52,395 nucleotides of DNA from an uncultured Collinsella sp. (GCA_900544725.1 UQWK01000008.1:1-52395); one strand, 5' to 3'. Shown: positions 7,338-15,931, counted from the first letter of the stretch. The notes: generated by a model not told the origin, from the sequence alone. Translations and numbers: made by a program.

Positions 7338-7925
7338 CTACATTTGTAGGAACAGTTCGTGGAGGCGGGTGTCTTCATCGAGTTCGGGGTGGAAGGTAAC
7401 ACCGAGCTGGTTGCCTTGGCGGGCGGCGACGATACGGCCGTCGACTTGCGCTAAGGCCTTGGCATTGCCGTGTACTTCGACGATGCGGGGTGCACGGATG
7501 AACGTCAGCGGCACTTCACCGTCGATGCCGGTTACCTGCCCCTTGGTTCGAAAGCTGCCGAGCTGCCTGCCGTAGGCATTGCGCTCGACAAGTACATCCA
7601 TGGTTGCCAGGCGCGGCGTCCCCTTATCGTCGTGGGCGGCAAGGTCGTGAGCCAGTAGAATCAGGCCGGCGCAGGTGCCCAGGACGGGCATGCCTTCAGC
7701 GATACGGGCACGAAGCTCCTCGAGCATGCCCAACTCATCAAGCAACTTCCCTTGAACGGTAGACTCGCCGCCGGGAAGTACCAGACGGTCAAAGTCCTGC
7801 TTCAAATCAGCCGCCTGCCTCAGCTCAATACAGTGTGCGCCCAGCTCGGACAGCCTCGCCTCGTGCTCGGCAAAAGCACCTTGGACCGCCAGCACGGCGA
7901 CCGTCTGGTCTGCGTAATCGCTCAT
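7338..7925 (-). CDS. pdxT: Pyridoxal 5'-phosphate synthase glutaminase subunit PdxT
   Basis: The 195-residue class-I glutaminase supplies ammonia to PdxS for vitamin B6 synthesis. Visible motifs: PGGEST (51-56), the nucleophile in LGTCAGLIL (Cys85), and FHPEL near the end giving His179 and Glu181 of the catalytic triad. The length is normal for the family. The ATG at 7925 follows AGAAAGGATC. It lies 20 nt downstream of pdxS on the same strand, so the two form an operon, probably driven from the pdxS/pdxR intergenic region. Confidence 0.97.
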   Translation of the reverse strand: MSDYADQTVAVLAVQGAFAEHEARLSELGAHCIELRQAADLKQDFDRLVLPGGESTVQGKLLDELGMLEELRARIAEGMPVLGTCAGLILLAHDLAAHDDKGTPRLATMDVLVERNAYGRQLGSFRTKGQVTGIDGEVPLTFIRAPRIVEVHGNAKALAQVDGRIVAARQGNQLGVTFHPELDEDTRLHELFLQM

Positions 7926-7945
7926 GTGCGATCCTTTCTGCTGGA

Positions 7946-8836
7946 CTAGCGCCCGCGCTCCTCCATGATGATCTCGATCTCGTCGGCGTTGATGCCCACC
8001 ATGGCCTCGCCCAGGTCCTCCGAAAGCTCGGCAATGAGCTCGGCATCGGTGAAGTTTGCCACGGCCTTGACGATGGCGGCGGCGCGCTTGGCCGGGTCGC
8101 CGCTCTTAAAGATGCCCGAGCCCACAAAGACGCCTTCGGCGCCCAGCTGCATCATCAGCGCGGCGTCGGCGGGGGTCGCTACGCCGCCGGCGGCAAAGTT
8201 CACGACGGGAAGCTTACCCGTGGCATGGACCTCACGCACCAGCTCGACCGGAACCTGCAGTTGCTTGGCTGCCTCGAAGAGCTCGTCGTCACGCAGGGCA
8301 ACAACGTCGCGGATCTGCTTTTGGATCTTGCGCATGTGGCGCACGGCCTGAACGACGTCGCCCGTGCCCGGCTCGCCCTTGGTGCGGATCATCGTGGCGC
8401 CCTCGGCAACACGGCGCAGCGCCTCGCCCAGATCGCGGGCACCGCAGACAAACGGGACGTCAAACTGGGTCTTGTCGATGTGATAGACATCGTCGGCGGG
8501 GGAGAGAACCTCGGACTCATCGATGTAGTCAATCTCGATGGCCTGAAGGACCTGCGCCTCGACGATGTGACCGATACGGCACTTGGCCATGACGGGGATG
8601 GAGACTGCCTCCTGGATGCCCTTGATCATCTTGGGGTCGCTCATGCGCGAGACGCCGCCTGCGGCACGGATGTCGGCCGGGATGCGCTCGAGTGCCATGA
8701 CGGCGCAGGCGCCTGCTTCCTCGGCGATGCGTGCCTGCTCGGGCGTGGTGACGTCCATGATGACGCCGCCCTTGAGCATCTGCGCGAGTTCGCGGTTGAG
8801 TTTGACGCGATCGGCCTTGCTGGTCTGTTCTGCCAT
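7946..8836 (-). CDS. pdxS: Pyridoxal 5'-phosphate synthase lyase subunit PdxS
   Basis: The 296-residue TIM-barrel synthase makes PLP from ribose 5-phosphate, glyceraldehyde 3-phosphate and ammonia from PdxT. Family signatures are GGVIMDVTTPEQA, VMAKCRIGH (Lys85, the first Schiff-base lysine) and IRTKGEPGTGD (Lys152, the second). The start chosen is the ATG at 8836 behind GGGAG, giving MAEQTSKADRVKLN, the usual N-terminus. An upstream in-frame ATG would add 14 atypical residues. It is first gene of the pdxST operon and divergent from pdxR. Confidence 0.97.
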   Translation of the reverse strand: MAEQTSKADRVKLNRELAQMLKGGVIMDVTTPEQARIAEEAGACAVMALERIPADIRAAGGVSRMSDPKMIKGIQEAVSIPVMAKCRIGHIVEAQVLQAIEIDYIDESEVLSPADDVYHIDKTQFDVPFVCGARDLGEALRRVAEGATMIRTKGEPGTGDVVQAVRHMRKIQKQIRDVVALRDDELFEAAKQLQVPVELVREVHATGKLPVVNFAAGGVATPADAALMMQLGAEGVFVGSGIFKSGDPAKRAAAIVKAVANFTDAELIAELSEDLGEAMVGINADEIEIIMEERGR

Positions 8837-8928
8837 GGTTGCTCCCTTGGTTGGCATGTGCATTGCTTGACGGAACATCCTATCGGGGAGCTGGGTATGG
8901 CGAAATACTCAGTTTTCGAGATAATGAC

Positions 8929-8970
8929 AAGGTCAGACTAATACCAGATTGAATGACTTAATAAGGTCAG
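8929..8970. promoter_or_regulatory. Putative PdxR operator: direct repeats AAGGTCAG
   Basis: AAGGTCAG occurs at 8929-8936 and again at 8963-8970, 34 bp apart (about three helical turns), between the divergent pdxS and pdxR starts. MocR-type PdxR proteins are known to bind direct repeats here. The second copy overlaps the pdxR Shine-Dalgarno region, consistent with autorepression. Confidence 0.5.
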
Positions 8971-8981
8971 GTGATAGGCTC

Positions 8982-10418
8982 ATGCTTGACTACAATTTGG
9001 AACAACGCGGCGGAGCATCGCTCTATGAGTATGTTTACCAGCAAATTCGAGATGATATCGTTGCTGGACGTATTGCGGCGGGGGAGCATCTTCCGTCTAA
9101 GCGCGCCTTTGCCAGTCATCTGGGAATCAGTGTCATTACCATCGAGAATGCATATAGCCAGTTACTTGCCGAGGGCTATATTTGCTCAAAGCCGCGGCGT
9201 GGCTACTACGCTTGCGAGCTTCCGGATGCACCGGTTTTGCCTTTGGCTGCGGGGAGCATCGACCGAGATGCCGTTTCTGTGGGTCCCAACGCGCATGATG
9301 TCAACGGACGGACCGAGCAATTCGCCCCGCTCTCTCCTTCCGCTTTGGAGGCGGCGCGGCTTTGGCAAAGCGCACTGCGGGCGACGCTGGCATCCGAAGA
9401 CGAACGCGAAATCTTTTCGACCGCGCCGGCACAGGGCACCGCGCGGCTACGACGCGCTATCGCTCACCATCTGCGTGGGACGAGGGGCATGAATGTCGAT
9501 CCCGACAACATCGTTATCGGTGCGGGCGCCCAGCTGCTCGATACCATGTTGGTTCAGTTGCTTGGCGCGGACAAGGTGTATGCCGTTGAGGACCCGGGGT
9601 ATTTGCGCCTGACGCGCATCTATCAGGCTATGGGCTGCAAAGTTCGACATATCCCGTTGGATGATGAGGGCGTGGACTTGAGCACTTTGCAGAAAAGCGG
9701 GACCGATGTCCTTCACCTGATGCCGTCCCATCAGTATCCGACCGGCCTTGTGACGAGCATTGCACGTCGCTATGCGCTGCTGAGCTGGGCCGCCGAGCAG
9801 CCGGGCCGATATCTCATCGAAGACGACTTCGATTGTGAGTTTCGCCTTGCCGGCAAGCCGATTCTCGCGCTCGCATCAATCGATGCCGCCCAGTCGGTTA
9901 TCTATACCAACACGTTTTCGAAGAGCCTTTCATCGGCGTTGCGTCTAGCGTACATGGTGTTGCCCGATGAGCTGATGGAGCGGTTTAGGCACAACCTTGG
10001 TTTTTACGCCTCATCGGTGAGCTCTGTTGACCAGGTCGCTTTGGCTCGTTTGCTGGAATCGGGTGATTACGAGCGACATGTGAACCGCGTGCGCGTGCGC
10101 GCTCGCGAGGCGCGCGATGGCCTGGCGGCGCTTGTACGGAAAGCGTTCCCGGCAGGGGAGGTCTCGATCGAGCATGCGGACGCAGGCCTTTACTGCACCG
10201 TGGTTGCGGAGCGCGGAGCGGGCGGAAGCTCTTTTGCGCGGGCCCTCACGCGCTCGGTTATCCCGTTCGTCGATGTCAGTGACTGCTATTGGTGTGCCGA
10301 TGGAGCATCTGTCCCTGAAAACTCAAGTCAAATTCTTGTTCAGTATGACGATTTGAGTCCAAAAGTGCTTAATACCTTGGAATTGCAGCTAATCGGGGGC
10401 ACTCTGCAACCTAAGTGA
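8982..10418 (+). CDS. pdxR: MocR/GntR-family regulator, PdxR-like
   Basis: This 478-residue chimeric regulator joins an N-terminal GntR winged helix (about 10-75: LYEYVYQQIRDDIVAGRI, LPSKRAFASHLGIS, TIENAYSQLLAEGY) to a class-I aminotransferase fold. PLP-site landmarks are YLIEDDFDCEFR and NTFSKSLSSALRLAY, whose lysine should form the aldimine. Divergent placement from pdxST argues for PdxR rather than another MocR member. It would activate pdxST when PLP is scarce. The start is taken as ATG 8982 after AGGTG; an ATG at 8952 is also in frame. The stop codon TGA (10416-10418) lies inside the 121-bp repeat that begins at 10411, so the last codons were rewritten by the repeat. Confidence 0.9.
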   Translation: MLDYNLEQRGGASLYEYVYQQIRDDIVAGRIAAGEHLPSKRAFASHLGISVITIENAYSQLLAEGYICSKPRRGYYACELPDAPVLPLAAGSIDRDAVSVGPNAHDVNGRTEQFAPLSPSALEAARLWQSALRATLASEDEREIFSTAPAQGTARLRRAIAHHLRGTRGMNVDPDNIVIGAGAQLLDTMLVQLLGADKVYAVEDPGYLRLTRIYQAMGCKVRHIPLDDEGVDLSTLQKSGTDVLHLMPSHQYPTGLVTSIARRYALLSWAAEQPGRYLIEDDFDCEFRLAGKPILALASIDAAQSVIYTNTFSKSLSSALRLAYMVLPDELMERFRHNLGFYASSVSSVDQVALARLLESGDYERHVNRVRVRAREARDGLAALVRKAFPAGEVSIEHADAGLYCTVVAERGAGGSSFARALTRSVIPFVDVSDCYWCADGASVPENSSQILVQYDDLSPKVLNTLELQLIGGTLQPK

Positions 10419-10531
10419 GTAGACTTTTGGCACTTTGGCGACCAGACAGTTTTGTAACAAGCTATCTACCTGTGGTTTTGAAAAGCAGGATGACCGGCCT
10501 GCTCGGGATGTTCAAAAAAGTCTACTCACTT
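10411..10531. repeat. 121-bp inverted-end repeat, copy A
   Basis: It starts CTAAGTGAGTAGACTTTT and ends AAAAAAGTCTACTCACTT. The first 12 bases contain TAA, TGA and TAG in three different frames. It aligns without gaps to copy B (about 100 of 121 bases identical by hand count), in the same orientation, and more distantly to copy C. It supplies the pdxR stop codon. Confidence 0.88.
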
Positions 10532-10564
10532 GCCGCGCAAAGTTTCTGCATAAGAAAAAATGGG

Positions 10565-10630
10565 GTTTTCAACAGGGCTTCGTCCAGCTTTTGGCAAGCT
10601 TTTGGCCAGTTGGGGAGGGCTGTTGAAAAC
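10565..10630. repeat. Inverted repeat upstream of the nuclease-fold gene
   Basis: GTTTTCAACAG (10565-10575) and CTGTTGAAAAC (10620-10630), 44 bases apart, in the leader of the gene at 10714. Possible operator or cruciform; no protein can be assigned. Confidence 0.45.
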
Positions 10631-10713
10631 TTGACAGTCCGTTCGGTGCCATTTTTGGTGCGTTCGCGCCAATGCGAGACAAGCTGGGTTGAAAGTCGTG
10701 TTTTCCTGTGCCT

Positions 10714-11841
10714 ATGAAGGATTTACTTTGTGACATATCGGCTTTTAGATACTGGCGTTTGCCTCCTCAGGTCCGCGCTTTGTGTCCGCCGCTTCCACGA
10801 CCGGAAGAAGACCGGCAGCGATATGACCTCGCCCGTAACCCGACGGCTGCGGTTGCGCTCGGCTTTCCGTTGTATACATTGGTTCGGACGAGAAACAAAC
10901 GGACTTGTCCTGCCAGCATTAGACAGCGGCTGTTTCTTGGTGAGCTCCCCAGGGAATCTGTGCTGGAAACGGAGCATGGATTTTTGATTACGTCTCCTCT
11001 ACTGACGGCATTCATCATGTCGCGGCATCTGACGGATCTTCAGCTTCTTTTTGTGTTGGCGGAGATGTGTGGCCTGTTTGCGGTGTGTGCTCTGCCGGCG
11101 GCACTTGAGGCGGAGCTTACGCGTGCAATTGATTCGGGCGCGATTTCGACAACGTTCGGTTGGGTGCGCTGCCCGTCCGAGGGCGGCACCGCCTCAAATT
11201 TATGGCGTCGAGACGCTTTGGTTTTGGGCGGAGACCTTGACCGTTTTTGTTCAGATGTTTGCGGGATGCGTTACGGCAATAGATTTATGGCGGTATCGCA
11301 ACTCGTTCCGTTGGGTGCCGCGTCGCCTTTTGAGGTTGAGGCGTATTTGTTGCTTGGACTGCCGCGATCCTTGGGAGGCGAAGGGTTTTGCGGCATAGAA
11401 CTCAATGTCGAAGTGACGTTAAGCACAAGTGCTCGAGCGATTGTTGGAAAGTCCCGTGTGTATATCGATCTACTTTTGTCTTCGCCGGACGGCAGACGAC
11501 AGGTGGCCATTGAATGTCAGGGAAAGGCCTCGCACGGACGCGCGGGGGATGGCTTGCGTGACGCTGACCGCATGACGGCCCTTCAGGCCATGGGCTACGA
11601 TGTGCTTCTCCTGACACACAGACAGATATCCGATGAGGATAGATTCCGCGCGATCGTTAAGGCCGTATGCAGGATGCTCGATGCTGAATATCGTGATAAA
11701 AGCTCAGATGAGCAAAGGGCCGAGGCATTACTCCGGTCTGAACTATTTGTTGACTGGACAAAATTGGGAGTAATCGACGAAAAGATGCCCGTTAGACACA
11801 AAACAGCTCGATCTTGGACGGCTGCGGTTCTAAGTGAGTAG
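10714..11841 (+). CDS. DUF559/Vsr-like nuclease-fold protein between direct repeats
   Basis: This 375-residue protein has no certain relative. The C-terminal third (about 250-320) matches the Vsr/DUF559 endonuclease pattern: VYIDLLL, then VAIECQGKASH, then LRDADRMTALQAMGYDVLLLTH. That gives Asp, Glu-x-x-x-Lys, His, Asp and Arg at expected places. The N-terminal half starts MKDLLCDISAFRYW and is rich in small helices, somewhat like the regulatory half of AbiEi-type proteins; that resemblance is weak. The ribosome binding site is poor, and GTG 10708 is an alternative start. Copies A and B of the 121-bp repeat flank it in direct orientation, and B supplies its TAG stop. By eye it is more AT-rich than its neighbours. 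Nuclease activity is inference. Confidence 0.65.
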   Translation: MKDLLCDISAFRYWRLPPQVRALCPPLPRPEEDRQRYDLARNPTAAVALGFPLYTLVRTRNKRTCPASIRQRLFLGELPRESVLETEHGFLITSPLLTAFIMSRHLTDLQLLFVLAEMCGLFAVCALPAALEAELTRAIDSGAISTTFGWVRCPSEGGTASNLWRRDALVLGGDLDRFCSDVCGMRYGNRFMAVSQLVPLGAASPFEVEAYLLLGLPRSLGGEGFCGIELNVEVTLSTSARAIVGKSRVYIDLLLSSPDGRRQVAIECQGKASHGRAGDGLRDADRMTALQAMGYDVLLLTHRQISDEDRFRAIVKAVCRMLDAEYRDKSSDEQRAEALLRSELFVDWTKLGVIDEKMPVRHKTARSWTAAVLSE

Positions 11842-11952
11842 ACTTTTGACACTTTGGCGACCAGACCGTTTTGCAACAAGTCATTTACCTGCGGCTTTAT
11901 AAAGCAATATGGATGGTATGCTCGTCAAGTTCCAAAAAGTCTACTCACTTAG
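11830..11952. repeat. 121-bp inverted-end repeat, copy B
   Basis: Direct repeat of copy A. Here both ends are complete: CTAAGTGAGTAG at the left and its complement CTACTCACTTAG at the right, so stops face inward in all frames from either side. The TAG at 11839-11841 ends the nuclease-fold gene. Confidence 0.88.
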
Positions 11953-12018
11953 TTTTTGACGAGAAGCCGATGCCTAAGGTGGTCCTATTTCGGGGAGTTA
12001 ATAAGTTCGTGAGGTACG

Positions 12019-12048
12019 AAAAAGGCCCGAACCATGCGGTCCGGGCCT
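12019..12048 (-). terminator. Intrinsic terminator of the rubrerythrin gene
   Basis: On the minus strand GGCCCG(G)ACC-GCAT-GGT(T)CGGGCC is followed by TTTTT, about 35 nt after the rubrerythrin stop. Confidence 0.85.
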
Positions 12049-12082
12049 CGTCGAGCTAGAGGTTATCTCTCAGGCGGCTGGC

Positions 12083-12643
12083 TTAGCCAAAGTAGCGCTT
12101 GAGCAGGCCGGCGAAAGCCTTGCCGTGGCGGGCCTCGTCGCGAGCCATCTCGTGCACGGTGTCGTGGATGGCATCGAGGCCAGCGGCCTTGGCGCGCTTG
12201 GCAAGATCGGTCTTGCCGGCGGTGGCGCCGTTCTCGGCCTCAACGCGCATCTCGAGGTTCTTCTTGGTGGAGTCAGTCACGACCTCGCCCAGGAGCTCGG
12301 CGAACTTAGCGGCGTGCTCGGCCTCCTCGTGGGCAGCCTTCTCCCAGTACAGGCCGATCTCGGGGTAACCCTCGCGATGAGCGACGCGAGCCATGGCCAG
12401 GTACATACCGACCTCGGAGCACTCGCCCTCAAAGTTGGCGCGCAGGTCGGCAACGATGTCCTCGGAGACGCCTTCCATCTTGGCGACGCCCACGACGTGC
12501 TCGGCGGCCCACTCGAGCTGGCCCTCCTCCTGCTTCAGGAAACGAGAACCGGGAACGCCGCACTGGGGGCACTTAAAATCCTCGGGCAGCTGGTCGCCGT
12601 CGAACTCTTCCACATAACCGCAAACGGGGCAAACAAACTTCAT
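12083..12643 (-). CDS. Rubrerythrin, N-terminal rubredoxin type
   Basis: The 186-residue non-haem iron protein carries a rubredoxin-like Fe site first (CPVCGY at 5-10 and CPQCGVP at 25-31), then a ferritin-like diiron four-helix domain. Its Glu/His ligands lie in GECSEVGMYLAMARVAHREG, EKAAHEEAEHAAKF and ARDEARHGKAF. This domain order is the reverse of classical rubrerythrin. Such proteins reduce hydrogen peroxide in anaerobes using electrons from NADH or rubredoxin. The start is ATG 12643 behind CGAAAGGATCG; longer readings upstream are not protein-like. It is monocistronic with its own promoter and terminator. Confidence 0.93.
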   Translation of the reverse strand: MKFVCPVCGYVEEFDGDQLPEDFKCPQCGVPGSRFLKQEEGQLEWAAEHVVGVAKMEGVSEDIVADLRANFEGECSEVGMYLAMARVAHREGYPEIGLYWEKAAHEEAEHAAKFAELLGEVVTDSTKKNLEMRVEAENGATAGKTDLAKRAKAAGLDAIHDTVHEMARDEARHGKAFAGLLKRYFG

Positions 12644-12727
12644 GATTCGATCCTTTCGATCGATGGCGATTGTGCGCTCGTCCGGTCCCGTAAGGGCCCT
12701 CTCCGGACGTGCGTCTTGACGAGTTCT

Positions 12728-12755
12728 ATTATCCATAAATGCAACCAAATGTGAA
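12728..12755 (-). promoter_or_regulatory. Candidate rubrerythrin promoter
   Basis: On the minus strand TTCACA (12755-12750) is 16 nt from GATAAT (12733-12728), about 85 nt upstream of the start. No peroxide-regulator box is recognised. Confidence 0.45.
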
Positions 12756-12899
12756 GCCTATTAGGAATGATTTTTAATAAAACAATTTTGAGATATGAAG
12801 ATGTTGATTGATTAACGATTGGCAGGCCGTCTTTGACCGCCGCTGAGTACAATCGGTCGAGCAAATGTTGACCCATCAACAAATAAAGGAGTTTCCTTT

Positions 12900-14120
12900 A
12901 TGCATCTAGCCCGTCGTGCCTGGTGCCGAACATATCAGACGGTTTTTCGCATTGCATTGCCGATCCTGCCCTATACCGAGCCGCGCATTTTGGAGCATGC
13001 CGAGGATGTGCCCGCGGTGCTTCAAAAGCGCTCGATCCAGAAGGTCCTTATCGTGACAGACCCTGGTATTGCACGTTTGGGGCTCACGGCACCACTCGAG
13101 CGTGCGCTTACGGCTCAGGGGATTGGCGTTACGGTCTATGCCGAAACGCGTGCGAACCCCACGGTCTCAAACGTGGAGGAAGCGGCGGCGCTGTATCGCG
13201 AGAACGACTGCCGGGCCATTATCGGCTTTGGTGGAGGATCAGCCATGGACTGCGCCAAGGGTGTGGGGGCGCGCATTGCGCAGCCAAACAAGCCCATCAA
13301 CAAGATGCGTGGCCTGTTGCGTGTCCACCGTCTCCTGCCGCTGCTTATTGCGGTTCCCACTACCGCCGGTACGGGAAGCGAAGTGACGCTCGCGGCGGTT
13401 ATCACCGATAACGAGACGCACTATAAATACCCCATTAACGACTTTGTGCTCATTCCGCGCTTTGCGGTGCACGACCCCGAGTTTACGCGCGGGTTGCCGG
13501 CGTCCATTACGGGGCAGACGGGTATGGATGCCCTGACGCATGCTGTCGAGGCCTTTATCGGCCGTAGCACCACGCCCTACACGCGCAAGATGGCGCGTCA
13601 GGCGGTCCAGCTCATCCGCGACAATTTGCTCGAGGCCTATGAGCATGGCGACAACATGCGTGCGCGTCGCAATATGCTTTCGGCGGCGTATAAGGCGGGT
13701 GTTGCCTTTACGCGCTCCTATGTTGGATACGTTCATGCCATCGCACACAGCGTGGGCGGGCGTTACGGGATTCCGCACGGCTTGGCCAACGCCATCATCC
13801 TGCCGCATATGCTTCGCGCCTATGGCGAAGCTGCTGTTCCCAAGCTCGCCGATCTCGCCCGCATGGCCGGTATCGCGCCGGCTACCGCGCAGGACGGTCT
13901 TGCGGCCGAGGCCTTTATCGATTGGGTCGACCGCATGAACGAGGCCCTGGGAATCCCCAAATATGTCTTGGGTATTCGCCGTTCCGATATTCCGCAAATG
14001 GCGGCCCATGCCGATGCCGAGGCCAATCCCCTGTACCCCGTTCCTCTTTTAATGGACCGCCTGGAGCTCGAGCATATGTACGAAGTTGTTGCAGGTGGTA
14101 TGTTTGAGGACGAGAACTAG
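12900..14120 (+). CDS. Iron-containing (group III) alcohol dehydrogenase
   Basis: The 406-residue enzyme interconverts an alcohol and an aldehyde with NAD(P)H. Family marks are the nucleotide loop IIGFGGGSAMDCAKG, then VPTTAGTGSEVT, and the metal ligands in TGMDALTHAVEAF, HAIAHSVGGRYGIPHG and IILPH. The N-terminus is slightly long compared with many relatives. The ATG at 12900 follows AAAGGAG; that site can fold back on TCCTTT three bases later, so initiation may be tuned by RNA structure. The stop TAG overlaps the ribosome binding site of the aldehyde dehydrogenase, making a tight two-gene operon. The substrate is unknown, and no acyl-CoA domain is present. Confidence 0.93.
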   Translation: MHLARRAWCRTYQTVFRIALPILPYTEPRILEHAEDVPAVLQKRSIQKVLIVTDPGIARLGLTAPLERALTAQGIGVTVYAETRANPTVSNVEEAAALYRENDCRAIIGFGGGSAMDCAKGVGARIAQPNKPINKMRGLLRVHRLLPLLIAVPTTAGTGSEVTLAAVITDNETHYKYPINDFVLIPRFAVHDPEFTRGLPASITGQTGMDALTHAVEAFIGRSTTPYTRKMARQAVQLIRDNLLEAYEHGDNMRARRNMLSAAYKAGVAFTRSYVGYVHAIAHSVGGRYGIPHGLANAIILPHMLRAYGEAAVPKLADLARMAGIAPATAQDGLAAEAFIDWVDRMNEALGIPKYVLGIRRSDIPQMAAHADAEANPLYPVPLLMDRLELEHMYEVVAGGMFEDEN

Positions 14121-14128
14121 GAGGGTCC

Positions 14129-15508
14129 ATGAACACCGAGGAAATTGCGCGCATCGTCGGCGATCAGCGCACTTACTTTAAGACGCACGCTACGTTTGGT
14201 GTCGATGCTCGCCGCCGCGCCCTCGTGCGCCTGCGCGAGGCGGTGCGGGCACACGAGACCGATATCGCCCATGCGCTCAAGACCGATTTGGGAAAGTCGC
14301 ATGACGAGGCCTATATGTGCGAGATCGGCACGTCGCTTTCCGAGATTCGTCATCAGATTGCGCATATGGCCCGATGGAGCCGCCCGCGCCTGCGCCCCTG
14401 CGACCTCGCCAATGCCATTAGTGTGTGCAAAACGCAAGCCGTGCCCTATGGCGTCACGCTCATTATGGCTCCGTGGAACTACCCGTTTTTGCTAACACTC
14501 GAGCCGCTCGCCGGCGCCCTTGCCGCGGGTAACACCGTGGTCATCAAGCCGAGTGCCTATGCGCCGGCTTCGAGCGCGGTGCTCAGGCAGATTTGCGAGG
14601 AAGCATTTGATCCGCGCCTGGTAACGGTCGTCGAAGGCGGGCGTGCCGAGAACGAGGCGCTGCTCGATGAATGCTGGGACAAAATCTTCTTTACCGGAAG
14701 CGTTCCGGTCGGCAAGCTCGTCATGGAGCGCGCAAGTAAAAACCTTACGCCCGCGACGCTTGAGCTGGGCGGAAAGAGCCCCTGCATCGTGGATGCGACG
14801 GCAAACTTGAAGGTCGCGGCACGGCGTATCGCCTTTGGTAAATGGCTCAACGTGGGGCAGACCTGCGTGGCGCCCGACTACCTGCTGGTCGACGCGCGCG
14901 TGCACGATGAACTGTTGGGCCTCATCAAGGAGGAGGTCCGTCGCATGTTTGGCGAGCACCCGCTCGACAACGAGGACTACGGTCATATTGTCAACGCCAA
15001 GCATTTCGCGCGCGTACGCGGGCTGATCGACCCCGATAAGGTTGTGCTGGGAGGCACGGCGCGCGAGTCTTCGCTCAAGATTGAGCCGACGATCCTAGAC
15101 GGCGTGACCCCCGATGACGCCGTGATGCAGGAGGAGATTTTCGGTCCCATCTTGCCGGTGCTGACGTTTGAGAGCCTAGACGAGGTCGAGACGTTTATTA
15201 CGGATCGTCCGACGCCGCTGGCCCTGTATATCTTTAGCCAGGACCGTGCGGTTCAGCAGCGCTTTGTGCGCTACGTGCCCTTTGGCGGCGGCTGTGTCAA
15301 CGACACGATCATGCACTTGGCTACGAGCCATATGGGCTTTGGCGGCATGGGAGCGAGCGGTATGGGGCAGTACCATGGACGTGAGAGCTTCGATATGTTT
15401 AGCCACAAGAAGAGCATCGTGAACAAGGCAACGTGGCTGGACGTGCCATTCCGCTATGCCCCTTACGCAAGCTGGAAGCACAAGCTCGTGCGCATGTTTG
15501 TGCATTAG
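14129..15508 (+). CDS. Aldehyde dehydrogenase, class-3-like
   Basis: The 459-residue NAD(P)-dependent enzyme should oxidise aldehydes to acids. Conserved sites are the APWNYPFLL helix, the nucleotide motif FFTGSVPVGK, the general-base glutamate in LELGGKSP and the catalytic cysteine in NVGQTCVAPDYLL, then EEIFGPILPV. Its length and C-terminal tail (YASWKHKLVRMFVH) fit the class-3/membrane-associated branch. It starts 8 nt after the alcohol dehydrogenase stop behind AGGAGGG. Together the two genes could carry alcohol to aldehyde to acid conversion; the physiological substrate is not visible. The operon ends in a strong terminator. Confidence 0.94.
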   Translation: MNTEEIARIVGDQRTYFKTHATFGVDARRRALVRLREAVRAHETDIAHALKTDLGKSHDEAYMCEIGTSLSEIRHQIAHMARWSRPRLRPCDLANAISVCKTQAVPYGVTLIMAPWNYPFLLTLEPLAGALAAGNTVVIKPSAYAPASSAVLRQICEEAFDPRLVTVVEGGRAENEALLDECWDKIFFTGSVPVGKLVMERASKNLTPATLELGGKSPCIVDATANLKVAARRIAFGKWLNVGQTCVAPDYLLVDARVHDELLGLIKEEVRRMFGEHPLDNEDYGHIVNAKHFARVRGLIDPDKVVLGGTARESSLKIEPTILDGVTPDDAVMQEEIFGPILPVLTFESLDEVETFITDRPTPLALYIFSQDRAVQQRFVRYVPFGGGCVNDTIMHLATSHMGFGGMGASGMGQYHGRESFDMFSHKKSIVNKATWLDVPFRYAPYASWKHKLVRMFVH

Positions 15509-15509
15509 G

Positions 15510-15553
15510 AAATGGCAGGTAATACGAACAAGTGTTCCTATTACCTGCCATTT
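15510..15553 (+). terminator. Terminator of the alcohol/aldehyde dehydrogenase operon
   Basis: A 15-bp perfect stem (15510-15524 with 15539-15553) extends through GAAC/GTTC around an AAGT loop. It has few downstream T on the plus strand. Confidence 0.75.
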
Positions 15554-15611
15554 ACGTTAGACTACTGCTATGGGGTATGAATGGGCCAACTCCCTTTAGA
15601 AGGGAATTGGT

Positions 15612-15695
15612 ATGAACGTAAGCGATATTATTTCGTTACTGGCGTTGTTAATCGCGGCTATCGAACTCGGCCTGTTTATCGGCCGAATGAAATAG
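15612..15695 (+). CDS. 27-residue hydrophobic peptide, type I toxin-like
   Basis: A tiny reading frame starts MNVSDIISLL, continues as one membrane-length helix of Ala, Leu and Ile with a single Glu, and ends GLFIGRMK. A polar N-terminus, 17-18 hydrophobic residues and a basic C-terminus resemble the short membrane toxins of type I toxin-antitoxin systems and the holin-like peptides of Firmicutes. The ribosome binding site GAAGGGAAT can pair with CCCTTT just upstream, so translation may be repressed by its own leader. Codon use is more AT-rich than its neighbours. Bases 15696-15931 hold no other convincing gene. An antisense RNA would be expected but its promoter could not be found. Toxicity is inference. 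Confidence 0.5.
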   Translation: MNVSDIISLLALLIAAIELGLFIGRMK

Positions 15696-15931
15696 CCGCC
15701 CCCGCGTAAGCGAAGACGGCCACTTCTCACGATGAAAACGTGTATCGGAGTTGGCAAGACCCGCTGCAACGGGTGCCATCCGTACCCCTATCTTATCTGC
15801 AAGCGCTCTGTCTCGCAAGCGTTGCGGCAAGCGATTGAAAGACGCAGGCAGGATGAATTTGTGTCCGTACGGGCTCGTAGACTTCTCAGTAAGGTTAAGC
15901 GCCGGTTTATCCGGCCGTTAGAGGAGTTGCC

